A stretch of 64,000 nt of DNA from Paraburkholderia podalyriae (GCF_014397785.1 NZ_VZQQ01000022.1:58527-122526); one strand, 5' to 3'; counted from the first letter of the stretch, positions 7,359 to 17,342 are shown. Numbers and translations are program-made. Notes: generated by a model from the letters alone, not told the origin.

Positions 7359-10300
7359 TCACCACTTGATCCGATCGAAGCGCCGCGTATACAACACGTC
7401 GGTGCCATAGAACGTGCCTCCATACACGACCAGCGACCAGTACCGCGTCAGATTGATCGTCGCCTTGATCGCGTTGCTGGCCGACTGCAGCCCCTGCTCG
7501 TAGCCGATCACGAGCCACTCGTTGATCGCCTTCGACACCATCACGACCTGCGGATCGGTCAGACCGACGTCGCTGCGGCCGATCGAAAACTCGTCGAGCC
7601 CGACGGTCTGCGCGATCCGCTTGCCGGTCGCGCTGCCGAGCAGCGCCAGCGCCGTCGTCATCGTGCTCTGCTGGCCGAGGTTATTGCCCTGGTCGGTGCC
7701 GTGGCCGAACAGCAGCCATGAGAGTTTCTCGTTGTCCGGTACGCTCGGCTCCGACACGAGCCGAGCGACCGGCGCCTGCAGCGTGCCCGTCACCTGCACG
7801 CCCGCCTCGACCTGCTGGTTGCGGCGCATCGCGAGGATGTTGATGCCCGGATTCGTGACCGGACCGTTGAACGTGAAGAAGCCGTTCTCGATCGCGAGCT
7901 TGCGGCCGAACGCGGTATAGGTCGAACCCGGCGTGACGCGGACGTTGCCGACGGCGCGCAGCGGCGTGTTCGGCGCGCTCGTCGCGGTGATCGCTCCCGC
8001 GAGGCCGAGATCGGCGCCCTGGCTGCGGAAGCGGAAGTTGTTGCCGAGGCCGATCTCGATGTTGGCGCGCGGCGCGAACGGGCTCGCCGGCCGCTGCTGG
8101 CCTTCGCTCGGACGCGGCCGGCCGCCCGTGCGTGTGCCGTCCGGACGGATGATCACGACGTCGTCGCCGAGGCTCGGCGCAGCCTGCTCGGGCATATCGA
8201 ACAGCGCGCTGTCGACCACGAACTTGCCGTCGATCACGGGGCCGCGCTCCGCGCCGCCGTTCGCGATGTTCGCGCTGCCCGACAGCGACAGATGACGGTC
8301 CGGCGACGCGAACACGTCGAGCTTGTCCGCGACGATGCTCGCGCTCAGATCGGGCTCCGAACCGTCGAGGCGCACGCGGCCGGTCGCGCGCAGCGTGCCG
8401 CTCGCGCCGTGGAACTCGACCTGCTGGAAGTCCACCACGTTCTGCGACAACGCGATGCGCACGACGCCGTCCTTCAGTTGCACGCCCTGGCTCACGACCG
8501 TCGCGGACAAACCGTCGCCGGTCAGCGCGCCGGTCAAGTTCGGCTTCGCGACCGTGCCGCCGAGCGCGAGCTTCAGCGCGAGACGGCCCTCGAGCAGATA
8601 GCTCGGGCCGAGCAGGCCGCCCGTCGTGCGCAGCGACGGCACGTTCGCGTTGACGTTGCCCGACAGCGCGCTTTGCGGATCGAAGCTCAGCATGCCGTCG
8701 CGCATCACGAGCGGGGTGTGCGCGTCGGCGTCGATCACGCCGACGCGGCTCGCCTGCGCATGCACGGTTGCGTTCAGCCGGTCGCCGCCGGTGAATTCGG
8801 CGCGCGCGCGGATGTCGCCGATGCCCATCGACGCGAGCCCGCGACCGATCTCGACCGTCACGTCGCCGCTGCGCCGGCGCAGTTCGATGTGGCCGCTCGC
8901 CATCGCGCCGAGCGAAAAGTCCCAGTCGCCGTCGAACACAAGGTCGGTGCGCGCGGCAGGCGGCTCGCCGGTGATCTCCTGACGCAGTTCCTGCAAGCGC
9001 GCGAGCGACACGTCGGTCAGGCTGCCGGCCGACTGGATGCGGCCGCGATCGAACGCGAACGACTTCAGCGTCAGCACCGAGCCCTCGATCGTCAGGCGCG
9101 TCGCGCCGAGCGTCAGATGCCCCGGCCCGGCGCTGAGCGCGAGCGGCGCTTCGAGATTGACCGCCGGCGTGCCGCGATTCTGCAGACGCGTGACGGTGCC
9201 GTCCCAGCGCGAGCCGTCGCGCGTGTCGGTCAGCCTGCCGTTGGCGGCGAGCGTCAGGTCGAGCGGACGCTCCTGCAGCTTGCCGGTCGCGGCGGCTTCG
9301 AGCGTGTGATTCGCGCGCGTGCCGGACAGGCGGGCGCTCAGCGTGGTGAGGTCGACACCGCCCGCGCTGACATTGCGCGCGTCGGTCGTGAACGCGAGCG
9401 CGCCGTTCGCGCCGTCGCGCAACTCGGCATGGCCTTGCGCGTGGCCGATGCGGTTGCTCGCGAATACGACGCTGTCGGCCTTGTAATTCAGCGCGACGTT
9501 CGGATGCGCGAACGAGCCGGTAAGGTCGCCGTCGGCCGCGACCGCGCCCGCGAGGCCGAAGCCGAGCCGATCGAGCTGCGGCGCGTCGATGCCGAAGCGC
9601 AGCCGGTCGCCGGCCGCGCCGAAGCTGCCTTGCAGATTCACCTGGTTGCCCGCCACGGAAAGATTCGCGCGGCTCGGCAGGATTCGCGAGCCGGCCAGCT
9701 GGATCGTGCCGCCGCCGGTGAGCGGCAGGTCGTCGTAGACGCTCGGACCGAGCTTGAATTCGGCGCGCGTCGTGAAGACCGGCGCGAGCACGCCGACCGC
9801 CGTCAGCGTGGCGTTCACGCGCGCCTCGATCCTGCGCGCTGGCGGGGCTGCGTGCGGGGCTGCGTGCGCCGCTGCATGCGCGGCTGCGCGTGGCGCGGGG
9901 GTCGCGCGATGCGCGGGCGGTGGCGTCCTGCGCTCGAGCACCTCGGTCTGCACCGCGGCTTGCGCGGTGTTCTTCGCGATGGCCGCGGCCTGATCGCCGG
10001 GCGCCGCGCTCTTCGCGCCAGCGGTGCTACCCACGAGCGCCGCGGCCCGCGCGTGCCGCTCGCGCTGCGCGCCACTCGCCCCTGGCGCACCGGATGTCGC
10101 GACCGGCACGCGCGCCGGCATCTGCGAAGCCAGCGACAGCGGATCGAAATCGGTCAGCTGCGCCTTCAGGTTATAAGTCGAGTTCGCATCGTGCTTCAGC
10201 GCGCCGGACAGGTCGATGCGGCCGCGGCCCGACGTGATACGCACGTCGTTGAAGCTGATGCGCGCCGGGTCGAACGTGATCTTGCCCTGGGCGCGCAGCG

Positions 10301-11714
10301 CGGCGGCGGGGTCGGCGAGATCCAGCGTCAGGGTCTGGATGTCGTCGTTCAGGCGGATACCGATCGGACCGGATAGTTGCGTCGGCCGCACGGTTCTCTG
10401 CAGCGCGTTCAGGTCGAGCCGCGCGACCTTCAGATCGAGCTGGCCGTGCCGGCCGCTCAGCGCGCCGCCGCCGGTGAGCGTCGCGTTGCGCACGAGCCGC
10501 ACGTTCAGGTTCGAGATGCTCTGCGCGCGGGCGTCCACGCGCACGTCCGCGTTCGCGTCGATCAGCGGCAGCAGTTTCTGGTCGATTGCGCCGGGTTTCG
10601 CGTTGACGATCGAGATGTGGCCGGCGACGGCGAAACCTGTCGCCGGTTCGGCCGGCGCGTGGTCGCCCCCGATGCCGTGGTGCGGATGGCTGCCGGCGGC
10701 AGGTCCGGCCGCGCTGGCGCCGCCGGCCGCCGCCGCGCCTGGCTCCACCGGCTGCAACTCCGCGCGCACCGCCAGATCGGCCAGCGGCGCAGCTGGCGCG
10801 AAAGCCTGCGGGTTGACATGATCGAAGCTCAGCGTCGCGCGTTGCAGCGGCACCGCGGCGAACGGCGCCGCCTCGACCCGCGCGTGGCCGTTGAGCTTCA
10901 TGCCGCCCGCATCGAGTTCGGCGACCAGCTGTTCGAGCGTGCCGCTCAGGTGGCCGGCCACCTGCACCGCTTCATCGCGGACCTTGCCCGAATAACCGAC
11001 CTCGCCCGTGAGCGGAAACGGCCGCACGCCATCGAGCTTCGCCGCAGCCGTCAACGCCCCGAACGGCGTATCGAGCCGATCGATCGCCGCCTCGTGATGA
11101 CGCCCGTCGCTGCGTCCATGAAACGCGAAGCGCGACAGCTCCGTCGTCGATGCGCCCTGGTGCAGCAGTAGCCGCTCGACCTGCACGTCGCGGATCTCCA
11201 GCTGCATCGGCAGTTGCAGATCCTGCGGCAGGTTCAGCGGCTCATTGCTGCTCGACGACGCGCCGATCCGCGCCTCGATCGTGCCGACGTGCAGGTAATC
11301 GATCGTGAACCGCCACGGCTCGCGCGCGAGCGCCCAACTGCCGGCGACGCGGTCGATCTCGATGTCGGTGCCGCTGCCGTCGAGGCTGCGCCAGCGCACG
11401 TCGCGCAGCTGCACGCCGTGCGCGAGCGTGCCGCCGTCGAGCGTGCCGGCAAGCCGGCCGCCGAGCAGCTTGACGGCCGCGTGCCACGCATAGGCGGTGC
11501 CGCGCTCGGTCGTCAGCGCGCCGTACAGCAGGCCGAGCGCGAGCGCGGCGAGCAGCACCAGCATGACCACCGTGCCAGCGACCGTTTTCAGCAGCAGCCG
11601 GCCCCAGCGCTGCTTCGGCGGCGGCGTGTCGGGCGGCTGTTGGCCATCCGGCGGTCCTGGCGGCGTGGCGCCTGGCGGCTGCGCGGAGGGCGGGTCGGTG
11701 ACGTCGGTGGTCAT
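7359..11714 (-). CDS. tamB: Translocation and assembly module protein TamB
   Basis: 1451 residues. TamB is the inner-membrane-anchored bridge protein that works with TamA in inserting outer-membrane proteins, and AsmA/TamB proteins are also linked to phospholipid transport to the outer membrane. After a Pro-rich cytosolic start there is one membrane anchor (LLLKTVAGTVVMLVLLAALA, about 37-60), then a very long beta-repeat region expected to form a hydrophobic groove. The family's C-terminal DUF490 domain fills roughly the last 350 residues (DNEKLSWLLFGHG, ending FYGTDVLYTRRFDRIKW). An Ala/His/Pro-rich insertion near residue 600-630 (AAAHAAAHAAPHAAPPAR) is low complexity. It follows tamA on the same strand after 57 bases, so the two are one operon. 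Confidence 0.95.
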   Translation of the reverse strand: MTTDVTDPPSAQPPGATPPGPPDGQQPPDTPPPKQRWGRLLLKTVAGTVVMLVLLAALALGLLYGALTTERGTAYAWHAAVKLLGGRLAGTLDGGTLAHGVQLRDVRWRSLDGSGTDIEIDRVAGSWALAREPWRFTIDYLHVGTIEARIGASSSSNEPLNLPQDLQLPMQLEIRDVQVERLLLHQGASTTELSRFAFHGRSDGRHHEAAIDRLDTPFGALTAAAKLDGVRPFPLTGEVGYSGKVRDEAVQVAGHLSGTLEQLVAELDAGGMKLNGHARVEAAPFAAVPLQRATLSFDHVNPQAFAPAAPLADLAVRAELQPVEPGAAAAGGASAAGPAAGSHPHHGIGGDHAPAEPATGFAVAGHISIVNAKPGAIDQKLLPLIDANADVRVDARAQSISNLNVRLVRNATLTGGGALSGRHGQLDLKVARLDLNALQRTVRPTQLSGPIGIRLNDDIQTLTLDLADPAAALRAQGKITFDPARISFNDVRITSGRGRIDLSGALKHDANSTYNLKAQLTDFDPLSLASQMPARVPVATSGAPGASGAQRERHARAAALVGSTAGAKSAAPGDQAAAIAKNTAQAAVQTEVLERRTPPPAHRATPAPRAAAHAAAHAAPHAAPPARRIEARVNATLTAVGVLAPVFTTRAEFKLGPSVYDDLPLTGGGTIQLAGSRILPSRANLSVAGNQVNLQGSFGAAGDRLRFGIDAPQLDRLGFGLAGAVAADGDLTGSFAHPNVALNYKADSVVFASNRIGHAQGHAELRDGANGALAFTTDARNVSAGGVDLTTLSARLSGTRANHTLEAAATGKLQERPLDLTLAANGRLTDTRDGSRWDGTVTRLQNRGTPAVNLEAPLALSAGPGHLTLGATRLTIEGSVLTLKSFAFDRGRIQSAGSLTDVSLARLQELRQEITGEPPAARTDLVFDGDWDFSLGAMASGHIELRRRSGDVTVEIGRGLASMGIGDIRARAEFTGGDRLNATVHAQASRVGVIDADAHTPLVMRDGMLSFDPQSALSGNVNANVPSLRTTGGLLGPSYLLEGRLALKLALGGTVAKPNLTGALTGDGLSATVVSQGVQLKDGVVRIALSQNVVDFQQVEFHGASGTLRATGRVRLDGSEPDLSASIVADKLDVFASPDRHLSLSGSANIANGGAERGPVIDGKFVVDSALFDMPEQAAPSLGDDVVIIRPDGTRTGGRPRPSEGQQRPASPFAPRANIEIGLGNNFRFRSQGADLGLAGAITATSAPNTPLRAVGNVRVTPGSTYTAFGRKLAIENGFFTFNGPVTNPGINILAMRRNQQVEAGVQVTGTLQAPVARLVSEPSVPDNEKLSWLLFGHGTDQGNNLGQQSTMTTALALLGSATGKRIAQTVGLDEFSIGRSDVGLTDPQVVMVSKAINEWLVIGYEQGLQSASNAIKATINLTRYWSLVVYGGTFYGTDVLYTRRFDRIKW

Positions 11715-11771
11715 GCGTGAATGCGGTGGCGAATAAGGTGGCGGATGAGGTAGCGGGTTGTCGTCGAGACG

Positions 11772-13631
11772 TCAGAACGCGATGCCGAGCGTGATATACG
11801 GCCGCACGCTGTTGTTGCGGATGCCGTAGGCGAGATCGAGGTTGACCGGGCCGACCGGGCTGCGCCAGCGCGCGCCGACACCGACGCCCGGATAGAAGAT
11901 TTTTTCGCCCCAGGTATCGGTCGCCGTGCCGATGTCGAAGAACGCGGCCGCACCCCAGTTGTGCGAGAACCAGTGCTGGTATTCGGCCGCGCTCGTCAGC
12001 AGGTATTTGGTCGGCAGAATCGAGCCAGCGACGTCGTTGCCGATGCTCTGGAAGCCGTAGCCGCGCACCGAGTTCGAGCCCCCCGCGCGGAACAGCAGCG
12101 ACGCCGGAATGCCGCTCGAGCTGCCGCTGGTGAAGACGCCGCCGAGCTCCGCGCGGATCAGCACGATGTCGTTCTCGCCGATCGGGAAATACTGCTGGCC
12201 GCGCGCGTAACCGCGGATGAACGACTGGTCGGCGAGCAGCCCCTTGACCGCGAAGCCCGCCTCGACGTGGACCAGGTTGCCGCGGCGCGGGAACAGCGGG
12301 TCGTCGGTGTCGCGCCGCGTCCACGACCATGCCGGCACCAACGCGTGCGCGCGGGTCGGCGGCGCCGCATTCTGGTCGAGCTTATCGTCGTAGAACAGCA
12401 GCGAGTAGCTGTAGTCGAGGAACTGCGACGTGCGCGAGCGCTGCACGCCGCCGCGGATGCTGTAGATGCGCGTGTCGGAGACGTCGGTGGTCGTGTACGA
12501 CGCGAGCACGCTATTGGTCCACCCGCGCTGGCCCGGCGGCATCGACAGCTGAATCTGCCCGTATTGCTGCGTCTGGTCGGCGCGTCCCTCGACGGTGAAC
12601 GGCCACGCCGCGCCGAACGTGTTCAGATACGTGTAGCCGCCCTGCACGAGCGCGCCGTTGTCGGTCGAATAGCCGACGCCGCCGCGGAAGCTGTGGTACG
12701 GAAACTCCGACACCTTCACGTGTACCGGCGTGTTCACGGGCTTGGTCGGGTCGTTGTCGAGGTCGATCGCGACGCTCGCGAAGTACGGCGTGTTCTGCAG
12801 TTGTCGCTGCAGCTCGGCGACGGTGCGTGTGTCGTAGATGTCGCCCGGCGAGATCGGATTGACGTTACGGACGATGCGCTCCGGGTAGCGCTTCGTGCCC
12901 TGCACGTCGAGTTCGCCCATCGTGAAGGTCGGCCCGCTGTCGTAGATCACCGAGAGCTTCGCCGTGTGCGTGCGCGGATCGACCAGCGCCTCGGAGTGGT
13001 AGATCTTCGCGGCGAGGTAGCGGCGCGATTGCAGCTCGCGCAGCGACGCGTTCTTCGCGTCGTCCCAGTCGCCCTGCGAGAACGGCTGGCCCTCGTGCAA
13101 CGAGAACGCGAAGCGCGTGGCGTTTTCGCGCGACGGGTCCTCGGTCAACACCGCGCCGCGAAACGACAGATCGACCGACGTGACCTTGGTCTGCGGGCCC
13201 GCCTCGACGCGCACGGTGACTTGCCGCACGTCGTCGACGGTGCGCACGTCGGTGCTGACCAGCGGCGAGAAATAGCCCTGCGTCGCGGCGAGATCGCGCA
13301 CCTGTTGCGGCGTCGCGGTGATCAGGAACGAGAACTGGTCGTCGGTGACGTCGGACCGCTTCGCGAAACGGGAGATATCGAGGTGCTGTTCGAGCAACCG
13401 GCGCAGCGAGCGCGGCTCGGCTATTACCTCGATCTTGTAGCTCGGCGCCGTGCGCGCCGCGTGGGCGTGGCCCGCGGCCAGCAGCAGCATCAGCAGACCG
13501 ATGCCGTAGGCGAGCGACACGCGCAGCCAGCGCCGCGCGAGCGCCTCGCGCTCACGCGCGTGCCCGCGCCCTCGCGCCTGGCCGGTCTCGCCGCGCGACG
13601 CACGCGGCGTGTCGATCGTACCTCCCGCCAA
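11772..13631 (-). CDS. tamA: Autotransporter assembly outer-membrane protein TamA (BamA family)
   Basis: 619 residues. TamA is an Omp85-family beta-barrel of the outer membrane that pairs with TamB. The N-terminal segment has a hydrophobic signal (LAYGIGLLMLLLAAGHAHA, about 40-60), then three POTRA-type modules to ~residue 300 and a 16-strand barrel. The barrel shows FRGGVGYSTDNG, the family RGYGFQSIGND motif and a C-terminal aromatic strand ending TLGIAF. The start is a TTG at 13631, supported by a GGAGGT site six bases upstream. It gives a long basic stretch before the signal core, and initiation further in is possible. Confidence 0.93.
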   Translation of the reverse strand: MAGGTIDTPRASRGETGQARGRGHAREREALARRWLRVSLAYGIGLLMLLLAAGHAHAARTAPSYKIEVIAEPRSLRRLLEQHLDISRFAKRSDVTDDQFSFLITATPQQVRDLAATQGYFSPLVSTDVRTVDDVRQVTVRVEAGPQTKVTSVDLSFRGAVLTEDPSRENATRFAFSLHEGQPFSQGDWDDAKNASLRELQSRRYLAAKIYHSEALVDPRTHTAKLSVIYDSGPTFTMGELDVQGTKRYPERIVRNVNPISPGDIYDTRTVAELQRQLQNTPYFASVAIDLDNDPTKPVNTPVHVKVSEFPYHSFRGGVGYSTDNGALVQGGYTYLNTFGAAWPFTVEGRADQTQQYGQIQLSMPPGQRGWTNSVLASYTTTDVSDTRIYSIRGGVQRSRTSQFLDYSYSLLFYDDKLDQNAAPPTRAHALVPAWSWTRRDTDDPLFPRRGNLVHVEAGFAVKGLLADQSFIRGYARGQQYFPIGENDIVLIRAELGGVFTSGSSSGIPASLLFRAGGSNSVRGYGFQSIGNDVAGSILPTKYLLTSAAEYQHWFSHNWGAAAFFDIGTATDTWGEKIFYPGVGVGARWRSPVGPVNLDLAYGIRNNSVRPYITLGIAF

Positions 13632-13811
13632 ACAGGACCTCCGGCCTCAATGAGTGAATTCTCGCGCCCCCGGCCGCGCAAGCGATCGAGGCATGCTATT
13701 TGACCACAACGCGACCCTCGCCGGCCTCTCTCGTGCCCCCGGCGGAGCCCCGCGCCTGGTCTCAAAAATGATCCGCCCGCGGCGTTGTTCGACCGCGCGC
13801 GGCGCATGCGT

Positions 13812-13817
13812 TAAAAT
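13812..13817 (+). promoter_or_regulatory. Probable -10 box for the DUF3460-scpA unit
   Basis: TAAAAT followed by CGCGG about 80 bases before the DUF3460 start. A TTGTTC at 13785-13790 is too far upstream for a standard -35, so only the -10 is proposed. Confidence 0.35.
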
Positions 13818-13895
13818 CGCGGACGACGGTGCCCTCCTCGCGGCGCCCCGCAGCGGCCCAAGAGCCGCCACCCTACCCACCACGGACGTCGAGCC

Positions 13896-14081
13896 ATGTA
13901 TCAATCGGACATCACCCAGTTCCTGAACCAGCTGAAGCAACAGAAGCCCGATCTGGAGACCGAGCAACGCAAAGGCCGCGCACTGCTGTGGGACAAACAG
14001 CCGATCGATCTGGAAGAGCGCGCCGAGCAGAAGGCTTCGCGCGTGCAGCAGACGCCTTACTCGTACTACCAGAACTTCTAA
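13896..14081 (+). CDS. DUF3460 family small protein
   Basis: 61 residues, MYQSDITQFLNQLKQQKPDL at the N-terminus and TPYSYYQNF at the C-terminus. It is a small acidic, glutamine-rich, probably helical protein of the DUF3460 family, seen in Burkholderiales next to scpA. No signal or membrane segment. Function is unknown. The stop lies 20 bases before the scpA start, so co-transcription is likely. The Lys/Glu/Gln-rich middle has no recognisable catalytic motif. Confidence 0.85.
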   Translation: MYQSDITQFLNQLKQQKPDLETEQRKGRALLWDKQPIDLEERAEQKASRVQQTPYSYYQNF

Positions 14082-14101
14082 GTCCCCCAGTCGCGCCGAC
14101 G

Positions 14102-15001
14102 ATGAGTCACGCTGACGAGCTACACGGCCCGGCTCACGGTCCGGTTTACGGCCCTGCGCCGGCACCGTCCGACGCCGCGCTGTCCACGCCCGCCACCGAC
14201 TCGACGCCCGACACGGTCGACGGCGTCGCTTTCGCGCGCCTATATGGCGAGCCGCTGTTCAAGCTGCCGAACGACCTGTACATCCCGCCGGACGCGCTCG
14301 AGGTGTTCCTCGAGACCTTCGAGGGGCCGCTCGACCTGCTGCTCTACCTGATCCGCAAGCAGAACTTCAACGTGCTCGACATCCCGATGGCGGATGTCAC
14401 CGGGCAATATCTCGGCTACGTCGAGCAACTGCGCAAGACCAATCTCGAACTCGCGTCCGAGTATCTGCTGATGGCCGCGATGCTGATCGAGATCAAGTCG
14501 CGCATGCTGCTGCCGGTCAAGAAGGCCGACACCGGCGAGGAAGCCGAAGATCCGCGCGCCGAACTGGTGCGCCGCCTGCTCGAATACGAGCAGATGAAGC
14601 TCGCCGCGCAACGCATCGACCAGTTGCCGCAGCTCGGGCGCGATTTCCTGCGCGCCGAGGTCTACATCGAGCAGAGCGTCACGCCGCGTTTCCCGGACGT
14701 GAACAGCGAAGACCTGCGCGCCGCCTGGGCCGACGTGATCAAGCGCGCGAAGCTGGTCCAGCATCACAAGATTTCACGTGAGGAGCTGTCGGTGCGCGAG
14801 CACATGAGCATGATCCTGCGGCAGTTGCAGAACGCGCGCTTCATCGAGTTTTCCGATCTGTTCGACACGAGCCGCGGCGTGCCGGTCGTCATCGTGAACT
14901 TCATCGCCGTGCTCGAGTTGTGCCGTGAATCGCTCGTCGAAATCACCCAGGCGGAGCCGTTCGCGCCGATCTATGTGCGGCTGGCGTATCTGCCGGCCTG
15001 A
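14102..15001 (+). CDS. scpA: Segregation and condensation protein A (kleisin)
   Basis: 299 residues from the ATG at 14102. The frame is open further upstream, but the family begins close to here. ScpA is the kleisin subunit that links SMC heads, with ScpB, in the condensin complex for chromosome segregation. Signature: VFLETFEGPLDLLLYLIRKQ near residues 65-85, then PMADVTGQYLGYVEQL and LMAAMLIEIKSRMLLP of the N-terminal helical domain, an acidic variable centre, and a C-terminal winged-helix region (VIVNFIAVLELCRESLVEITQ). An N-terminal His/Pro/Ala-rich tail of ~45 residues is lineage-specific. scpB is not in this window. Confidence 0.95.
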   Translation: MSHADELHGPAHGPVYGPAPAPSDAALSTPATDSTPDTVDGVAFARLYGEPLFKLPNDLYIPPDALEVFLETFEGPLDLLLYLIRKQNFNVLDIPMADVTGQYLGYVEQLRKTNLELASEYLLMAAMLIEIKSRMLLPVKKADTGEEAEDPRAELVRRLLEYEQMKLAAQRIDQLPQLGRDFLRAEVYIEQSVTPRFPDVNSEDLRAAWADVIKRAKLVQHHKISREELSVREHMSMILRQLQNARFIEFSDLFDTSRGVPVVIVNFIAVLELCRESLVEITQAEPFAPIYVRLAYLPA

Positions 15002-15159
15002 GTGCTGAATGACGGACGCACGACGGCTGGACCGTGGGAAAATCGTTACCAACCGTCGCAGCGAAGCCTGGCGGGCCTCAGCGGGAAGTGCGTGGCGAGC
15101 GCGTGGCGCGCCGCTGTGGACCGCAACCGCGTTTCGGTGCGCCCGCTGCCCAAATCCAC

Positions 15160-15165
15160 TACAAT
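15160..15165 (+). promoter_or_regulatory. Probable -10 box for panC
   Basis: TACAAT followed by CCGCG about 107 bases before the panC start. It is the same style of box as those before cobU and the PIMT-like gene. No convincing -35. Confidence 0.3.
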
Positions 15166-15271
15166 CCGCGCTCCGAACCCGTCATTGCCGGTGAGGCGAT
15201 GGCCCGCGCGATTCCGGCAGGTCTTGCGCCAACCGGATTCGCGCGCCGCGCGAGCCTATCCCTGTCCGATC

Positions 15272-16105
15272 ATGAAAGTCATCAGCTCGATCCATGAATT
15301 GCGCGACCAGTTGCGCGGCCAGAATCGGACGGCCTTTGTGCCGACGATGGGCAACCTGCACGACGGCCATCTGTCGCTGATGCGCCTCGCGCGCCAACAC
15401 GGCGACCCGGTGGTGGCGAGCATCTTCGTCAACCGCCTGCAGTTCGGCCCGAACGAGGATTTCGACAAATATCCGCGCACGCTCGAAGCCGACATCGAGA
15501 AGCTGCAGAAGGAAGGCGTCTACGTGCTGTTCGCGCCGACCGAACGGGACATGTACCCGGAGCCGCAGGAGTATCGCGTGCATCCGCCGCACGATCTCGG
15601 CGACATCCTCGAGGGCGAATTCCGCCCCGGCTTCTTCCACGGCGTCTGTACCGTGGTGATGAAGCTGATGTCGTGCGTGCAGCCGCGCGTCGCGGTGTTT
15701 GGCAAGAAGGATTACCAGCAGCTGATGATCGTGCGCCAGATGTGCCACCAGTTCGCGCTGCCGACCGACATCATCGCCGCCGAAACCGTGCGCGACACCG
15801 ACGGCCTCGCGCTCAGCTCGCGCAACCGGTTTCTGTCGCCCGTCGAGCGCGCCGAGGCGCCGATGCTGGCCGCCGAATTGAATCGCGTGCGCGACGCGGT
15901 GCTCGCGGGCGAGCGCGACTTCGCGAAGCTCGAACAGGCGGCCAAGGCGACGCTGGCGGCGCGCGGCTGGAATCCCGATTACATCGCGGTCCGCAAGCGC
16001 TCGAACCTGATCGCTCCGGGCCCGCAGGACGCTGACGCACCGCTCGTCGTGCTGGCCGCCGCGAAGCTCGGCACGACCCGGCTTATCGACAACCTCGAAA
16101 TCTGA
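15272..16105 (+). CDS. panC: Pantothenate synthetase
   Basis: 277 residues from the ATG at 15272 (MKVISSIHELRDQL); the upstream extension of the frame has no family similarity. It condenses pantoate with beta-alanine using ATP, the last step of pantothenate synthesis for coenzyme A. Signatures: PTMGNLHDGH at 25-34 holding the HIGH-type ATP motif, SIFVNRLQFGPNEDFDKYPR, FGKKDYQQL, and SSRNRFLS in place of KMSKS. panD follows after 42 bases, so the product of PanD (beta-alanine) is made next to its user and the two form an operon. Confidence 0.97.
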   Translation: MKVISSIHELRDQLRGQNRTAFVPTMGNLHDGHLSLMRLARQHGDPVVASIFVNRLQFGPNEDFDKYPRTLEADIEKLQKEGVYVLFAPTERDMYPEPQEYRVHPPHDLGDILEGEFRPGFFHGVCTVVMKLMSCVQPRVAVFGKKDYQQLMIVRQMCHQFALPTDIIAAETVRDTDGLALSSRNRFLSPVERAEAPMLAAELNRVRDAVLAGERDFAKLEQAAKATLAARGWNPDYIAVRKRSNLIAPGPQDADAPLVVLAAAKLGTTRLIDNLEI

Positions 16106-16147
16106 CGTCGCAACCGTCGGCGCCACCGCAGCCACACAGGATTGATC

Positions 16148-16534
16148 ATGCAACGCAATATGCTGAAGTCGAAGATTCACCGCGTCGCGGTCACGCACTG
16201 CGAGCTCCACTACGAGGGCTCGTGCGCGATCGACGAAGACCTGCTAGAAGCGGCGAACATCGTCGAAAACGAGCGCATCGACATCTGGAACATCAACAAC
16301 GGCGAGCGCTTCTCGACCTACGCGATCAAGGGTGAGCGCGGCAGCGGCATGATTTCGCTGAACGGCTCGGCCGCGCGTCGCGCGCAACTGGGCGATCTGG
16401 TCATCATCGCGGCGTTTGCGGTGGTCGACGAGGCGGAGCTGAAGGCGGGCTGGAAGCCGGACCTCGTATTCGTCGATGAAAACAACAAGATCAAGGGCAG
16501 CCGCGACCACGTGCCCACGCAGGCCTGGAGCTGA
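16148..16534 (+). CDS. panD: Aspartate 1-decarboxylase (pyruvoyl enzyme)
   Basis: 128 residues from the ATG at 16148 (MQRNMLKSKIHRVAVTHC), preceded by an AGGA site; an upstream TTG in frame is less likely. PanD makes beta-alanine from aspartate for pantothenate. The proenzyme self-cleaves at Gly24-Ser25 in YEGSCAID to form the pyruvoyl cofactor on the new Ser terminus, and both residues are present. NNGERFSTYAI and LNGSAARRAQLGDLVIIAAF match the rest of the double-psi barrel. Downstream of panC in one operon. Confidence 0.97.
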   Translation: MQRNMLKSKIHRVAVTHCELHYEGSCAIDEDLLEAANIVENERIDIWNINNGERFSTYAIKGERGSGMISLNGSAARRAQLGDLVIIAAFAVVDEAELKAGWKPDLVFVDENNKIKGSRDHVPTQAWS

Positions 16535-16582
16535 GCGAGGCCGGTTTGCGGCCGGACTGATGGCGGGTAGTCACCTCCCGCC

Positions 16583-17221
16583 TCAGCCCTTCTTCCCCGC
16601 GCCGTTCGTCCACTCGACGATCGGCTGCCACTGCTCCAGGTCCTTCTCGACGCGGCTTTTCGCGACGTCCCACAGCGTCAGGCCGTGCGCCGCGAGCTGC
16701 ACGTAGTTCTGCGTGTCGCGCAGAAAGCCGAGCACCGGCAGCTTCAGTCCTTCGACGAAGCGATGCAGCTGCTCGGCCGAGCGCGTGCGCGCATCGACGC
16801 GCATGCCGACCACGCCGATCTCGATCGCACCCTTCCTGACCGCCTTTTCCTTCGCGAGCCGCTCGAGAAATTCCTGGGTCGCAAGAATATCGAACAACGA
16901 CGGCTGCAACGGCACGATCACCTTGTCGGCGAGATCGAGCGCGAGGTTCAGGCGATTGCCGTGCAGGCCGGCTGGCGTGTCGACGACCGCGTGCTCGAGG
17001 CCCTTCGGCGGCTTGGCCGGCGTATCCGGATTGACCTCCCAGGTCTCGATGACCGGCAACGTGGCGGGTCGTAAATCGAGCCACGCCTGCGCGGAGTGCT
17101 GCTTGTCGAGGTCGGCCAGCGCGACCCATTCGCCCTCCGCGGCGAAATAGCCGGCCAGATTGGTCGATAGCGTGCTCTTGCCCACGCCGCCCTTCGGATT
17201 CGCCACCACGATCACCGACAT
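16583..17221 (-). CDS. ParA-family ATPase, orphan
   Basis: 212 residues. P-loop ATPase of the ParA/MinD class with the deviant Walker A PKGGVGKST at 9-17, switch region ADLDKQHSAQAWLDLRP and the second signature DTPAGLHGNRLNLALDLADKVIVPLQPS. No HTH domain and no ParB partner nearby, so it is not a standard chromosome partition pair. Similar short ParA-like proteins position cellular cargo or act in other contexts; the cargo here is unknown. Divergent from the thioesterase gene, convergent with panD. Confidence 0.88.
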   Translation of the reverse strand: MSVIVVANPKGGVGKSTLSTNLAGYFAAEGEWVALADLDKQHSAQAWLDLRPATLPVIETWEVNPDTPAKPPKGLEHAVVDTPAGLHGNRLNLALDLADKVIVPLQPSLFDILATQEFLERLAKEKAVRKGAIEIGVVGMRVDARTRSAEQLHRFVEGLKLPVLGFLRDTQNYVQLAAHGLTLWDVAKSRVEKDLEQWQPIVEWTNGAGKKG

Positions 17222-17342
17222 GAAATCTCCCGGAAAGAAGGCTGGACGCTGCCAGCCGGTTTGCCGCGTTATTGCTCTGTTCCCGCCGATCCACTGTGAC
17301 CGGCGCCGGCGGGCTCCACAGTCGCTGCCGTTCGAAGTTCGG

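Noticed and set aside
8292..10376. Long plus-strand open frame inside tamB
   Set aside because: Arg/Ala-rich shadow with no family similarity; tamB on the minus strand explains the region.
11961..13703. Long plus-strand open frame opposite tamA
   Set aside because: Antisense shadow of a clear TamA gene.
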